Positions 5,640 through 8,051 of a stretch of 8,051 nt of DNA are shown in pieces. Under the pieces are notes generated by a model, which was given only the letters and a program-made list of their open reading frames with translations, made no database searches and was not told the DNA's origin. Numbering within the stretch: position 1 is the first letter of the stretch; each line of letters starts with the position of its first letter. A program made the translations under genes and the position numbers. The stretch comes from Candidatus Hydrogenedentota bacterium (GTDB lineage: Bacteria; Spirochaetota; Leptospiria; Turneriellales; J094): assembly GCA_003695005.1 (NCBI GenBank), contig RFJE01000429.1:1-8051 (forward strand), in the 5' to 3' direction.

Positions 5640-5699
5640 TTTATCCCGAATTTTATGCAAAAGGGGCAGGCAAGGAGAGTCTCAAAGTAGCGGGATAAA
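5640..5699 (+). promoter_or_regulatory. Possible structured leader of nrdJ with an 11-codon upstream ORF
   Basis: Perfect 9-bp complementary arms TTTATCCCG (5640-5648) and CGGGATAAA (5691-5699) would close a loop of 42 nt just upstream of the nrdJ ribosome site (AGGGGG, 5706-5711). Inside lies a short ORF, ATG 5655-5657 to TAG 5688-5690, encoding the basic peptide MQKGQARRVSK. Its stop codon directly abuts the 3' arm. The ORF has no Shine-Dalgarno of its own. An 8-bp direct repeat AATTTTAT (5637-5644, 5649-5656) overlaps the 5' side. I could not match the interior to any riboswitch consensus I remember, including AdoCbl. A regulatory role is inferred from position and complementarity alone. 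Confidence 0.3.
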
Positions 5700-5715
5700 C
5701 TTTTTAGGGGGAAAA

Positions 5716-8004
5716 ATGAAAATAGAACGAAAATTTACAAAAGAAAATAAAGATGTATATGCAGATATTTTATTTGAAAAGAGAACTTCGAAAATCACAA
5801 ATCCCGATGGTACAGTTGTTTTTGAGGCAAAAGATGTGGAAGTGCCTTCTTTTTGGTCTCAAGTAGCAACAGATATTTTAGCTCAAAAGTATTTTCGAAA
5901 AGCAGGAGTGCCAAAAGCGTTAAAAAAAGTACCGGAAGAAAATATTCCCGAGTGGCTACAAAAAAGCGAAGCTGATAAAGAAGCACTCGAAAAACTTCCG
6001 GAAGGGGAAAGATATACGCGAGAAACCTCTGCAAAGCAAGTCATGGATAGAATGGCCGGAACTTGGACTTATTGGGGATATAAACATGGTTATTTTGATA
6101 GTGAAAAAGATGCACGTGCTTTTTACGATGAACTTCGCTATATGCTTATCCACCAAATGGCTGCACCAAATTCCCCACAATGGTTTAATACAGGGCTTTT
6201 TTGGGCTTATGGGATTGATGGTCCCTCACAAGGACATTATTATGTAGATCCCGAAACAGGGAAAACGGTAAAATCTAAATCGGCGTATGAGCATCCGCAA
6301 CCGCATGCTTGTTTTATCCAATCTATTGAAGATGATTTAGTAAACCCTGGTGGAATTATGGACCTTTGGGTTCGAGAAGCTAGGCTTTTTAAGTACGGTA
6401 GTGGCACAGGATCTAACTTTTCTAAACTGCGAGGAGAAAATGAGCCTCTTTCAGGTGGTGGAAAAAGTAGCGGTTTAATGAGCTTTTTAAAAATCGGGGA
6501 TACTGCAGCAGGTGCCATTAAATCCGGAGGAACAACCCGTCGAGCAGCCAAAATGGTTTGCCTAGATATTGATCATCCCGATGTAGAGCAATTTATTAAC
6601 TGGAAAGTTCAGGAAGAAGCAAAAGTGGCTTCTTTAGTAGCGGGATCTAAAAAAATTAAACGTGTTATTTTAGAAATTTTTGAAGCGGTAAAAGGGTGCG
6701 ATAAAAATCCTGCTTTATTAAATCCAAAAGAAAATCCAAAATTAAAACAAGCTTTACGTCATTCGAAAGAAGGATTTGTTCCGCAAAATTATATTGAAAG
6801 GGTGATAGAGTTAGCGCGGCAAGGCGTTACTGAAATGGAATTTGAAGAGTTTGATACTGAGTGGAATAACGAAGCTTACCGTACAGTCAGTGGTCAAAAC
6901 TCCAATAACTCGGTACGGCTTTCCAATGAATTTATGAAGGCAGTAGAAGAGCATCGAGATTGGGAGCTCATCCGCCGTACTGATGGTAAAGTTGCGAAAA
7001 CACTTCCTGCACGGGAATTATTTCGTCAGCTTACGGAAGCTGCTTGGATGTGTGCAGACCCTGGCGTTCAGTTTGATACAACCATTAATGAGTGGCATAC
7101 TTGTCCCGAAGATGGTCGCATCAATGCATCGAATCCCTGTTCCGAGTACATGTTTTTAGATGATACAGCATGCAATTTAGCTTCCTTAAACTTAATGAAG
7201 TTTTATGATGAAAAAAAGAATAAAATAAAATTAGCGGACTATGAGCATGCCATCCGACTTTGGACAATTGTACTGGAAATCTCTGTTTTAATGGCACAAT
7301 TTCCTTCACAAAAAATTGCAGAACTTTCTTACAAGTTTCGTACATTAGGCTTAGGTTATGCAAATATAGGAACTTTGCTGATGGTCTCCGGCATACCCTA
7401 TCACTCTGCGCAAGCAAATGGGTTAACAGGTGCTTTAACCGCGATTTTAACAGGAGTGGCGTATCGCACTTCCGCAGAAATGGCAAAAGAGCTAGGATCT
7501 TTTCCTGGATACGAAAAAAACAAAAAACACATGCTTCGGGTCATTCGCAACCACAGACGAGCAGCCTACAATGCACCCGAGAGCGAATACGAAGGGTTAT
7601 CCATTAAGCCAATGGGAATTAACCCGAAAACAGCGCCGGATTATTTGGTCAAAGCCGCTCAAAGGGCTTGGGACGAAGCTTTAGAAGCAGGAGAAAAATA
7701 TGGCTATCGCAATGCACAAACAACGGTGATTGCACCAACGGGTACCATTGGACTAGTGATGGATTGTGATACCACAGGCATTGAGCCGGACTTTGCACTA
7801 GTTAAATTTAAGAAGTTAGCAGGTGGTGGATATTTTAAAATTATTAACCGATCTGTACCAATTGCACTGCGTAATTTAGGCTATACAGAGCAAGAAATTC
7901 AAGATATACAAAATTATATTTTAGGTGTACCGGATTTAGAAAAGTCCCCTTACATAAACAAGCAAACCCTTAAAGCTAAAGGTTTTACTGATGAAGTTTT
8001 ATGA
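5716..8004 (+). CDS. nrdJ: Class II (adenosylcobalamin-dependent) ribonucleoside-diphosphate reductase, 3' end missing or broken
   Basis: The N-terminal 762 residues of NrdJ, which reduces ribonucleotides to deoxyribonucleotides in the cytosol using a B12-derived thiyl radical, without a small subunit or oxygen dependence. The start has AGGGGG 4 nt upstream and the usual NrdJ N-terminus; no ATP-cone is seen. Visible features include APNSPQWFNTG (150-160), Cys199 in HACF and Cys486 in TACNLAS (the active-site redox pair), and the radical-site triad Asn473, Cys475 and Glu477 in NPCSE. The motif KYGSGTGSNFS is near 226-236, and TTVIAPTGTIG lies in the later barrel. Family members of this type run well beyond 762 residues, with a C-terminal Cys-containing tail that is absent here. 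The TGA at 8002-8004 lies within a 61-bp copy of internal nrdJ sequence. Native sequence likely ends at about GFTDEVL, so the stop is probably artificial. Confidence 0.93.
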   Translation: MKIERKFTKENKDVYADILFEKRTSKITNPDGTVVFEAKDVEVPSFWSQVATDILAQKYFRKAGVPKALKKVPEENIPEWLQKSEADKEALEKLPEGERYTRETSAKQVMDRMAGTWTYWGYKHGYFDSEKDARAFYDELRYMLIHQMAAPNSPQWFNTGLFWAYGIDGPSQGHYYVDPETGKTVKSKSAYEHPQPHACFIQSIEDDLVNPGGIMDLWVREARLFKYGSGTGSNFSKLRGENEPLSGGGKSSGLMSFLKIGDTAAGAIKSGGTTRRAAKMVCLDIDHPDVEQFINWKVQEEAKVASLVAGSKKIKRVILEIFEAVKGCDKNPALLNPKENPKLKQALRHSKEGFVPQNYIERVIELARQGVTEMEFEEFDTEWNNEAYRTVSGQNSNNSVRLSNEFMKAVEEHRDWELIRRTDGKVAKTLPARELFRQLTEAAWMCADPGVQFDTTINEWHTCPEDGRINASNPCSEYMFLDDTACNLASLNLMKFYDEKKNKIKLADYEHAIRLWTIVLEISVLMAQFPSQKIAELSYKFRTLGLGYANIGTLLMVSGIPYHSAQANGLTGALTAILTGVAYRTSAEMAKELGSFPGYEKNKKHMLRVIRNHRRAAYNAPESEYEGLSIKPMGINPKTAPDYLVKAAQRAWDEALEAGEKYGYRNAQTTVIAPTGTIGLVMDCDTTGIEPDFALVKFKKLAGGGYFKIINRSVPIALRNLGYTEQEIQDIQNYILGVPDLEKSPYINKQTLKAKGFTDEVL
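7195..7255 (+). repeat. 61-bp direct repeat, copy 1 (native, in frame within nrdJ)
   Basis: These 61 bases encode NrdJ residues 494-513 (from MKFYDEKKNK) in the correct frame just after the active-site region, so this is the native copy. An identical stretch occurs at 7991-8051. Confidence 0.95.
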
Positions 8005-8051
8005 TGAAAAAAAGAATAAAATAAAATTAGCGGACTATGAGCATGCCATCC
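7991..8051 (+). repeat. 61-bp direct repeat, copy 2 (window end, out of frame)
   Basis: Every base from 7991 to the final base 8051 is identical to 7195-7255. Relative to the nrdJ frame this copy is shifted by +1, which creates the TGA at 8002-8004. The repeat offset is 796 bp, not a multiple of three. The match runs exactly to the edge of the window. This is typical of a de Bruijn-graph contig end or a chimeric join, though a real 796-bp tandem duplication cannot be excluded. Confidence 0.95.

Noticed and set aside
5560..5715. Adenosylcobalamin riboswitch ahead of nrdJ
   Set aside because: The B12-box type core (GCCACTG-like and the conserved internal stretches) could not be found; the leader looks structured but does not match.
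5560..5715. NrdR boxes ahead of nrdJ
   Set aside because: No pair of ACACTATATATTGTG-like palindromes is present in the divergent region.
7121..7486. Antisense open frame within nrdJ, and similar long frames at 5795-6034 and 6240-6551
   Set aside because: They lie wholly inside a strongly conserved gene and lack ribosome sites or recognisable protein features; they are shadows.
6600..7990. Intein or insertion within nrdJ
   Set aside because: NrdJ genes often carry inteins, but the visible reading frame follows the family without an extra block or intein splice motifs; only the terminal 61-bp repeat is anomalous.

Overview
The window carries an AT-rich (roughly 40% G+C by eye) chromosomal segment from a diderm bacterium. 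It encodes a signal-peptide-bearing outer-membrane beta-barrel protein, a lipoprotein, and housekeeping enzymes. The small transaldolase, the adenosylcobalamin-dependent ribonucleotide reductase and the loose lipobox fit a spirochaete of the Leptospira type. That placement rests on remembered family resemblance, not a search, so treat it as tentative. I see no rRNA, tRNA, CRISPR array, transposase or phage gene. Six complete protein genes and two incomplete ones fill almost all the sequence, and no gene-free stretch exceeds 300 bases.

Layout: (1) Bases 1-552, + strand: the 3' part of an unrecognised protein. (2) Bases 587-635: a strong hairpin bracketed by two 11-bp direct repeats, between convergent genes. 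(3) Bases 633-3578, - strand: a tight four-gene block, transcribed in the order small transaldolase, ParA-type ATPase, single-pass membrane protein with a Lys-rich N-terminus, exonuclease III. Its junctions are a 1-nt gap, an ATGA overlap and a TAA-ATG abutment, so it is almost certainly one translationally coupled operon. It probably starts at a promoter next to the transaldolase start codon. (4) Bases 3639-4772, + strand: a lipoprotein with a zincin-like HELGH motif. (5) A 13-bp perfect hairpin (4785-4818) separates it from a convergent outer-membrane barrel gene (4826-5449, - strand). (6) A 266-bp divergent control region (5450-5715) holds a palindrome near the barrel gene. On the other side it holds a possible structured leader with an 11-codon upstream ORF ahead of the reductase gene. 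(7) Bases 5716-8004, + strand: the N-terminal part of a class II ribonucleotide reductase (nrdJ), whose apparent stop codon lies inside a misplaced 61-bp repeat.

Nucleotide reduction (NrdJ), pentose-phosphate carbon shuffling (transaldolase) and AP-site repair (Xth) are housekeeping functions. The most interesting unit is the ParA ATPase with no ParB beside it, translationally coupled to a membrane protein with a basic N-terminal tail: a plausible but unproven positioning pair. The most important caution concerns the right edge. The last 61 bases exactly repeat an internal part of nrdJ out of frame, which looks like an assembly or chimera artefact, so the nrdJ C-terminus should not be read from this window.
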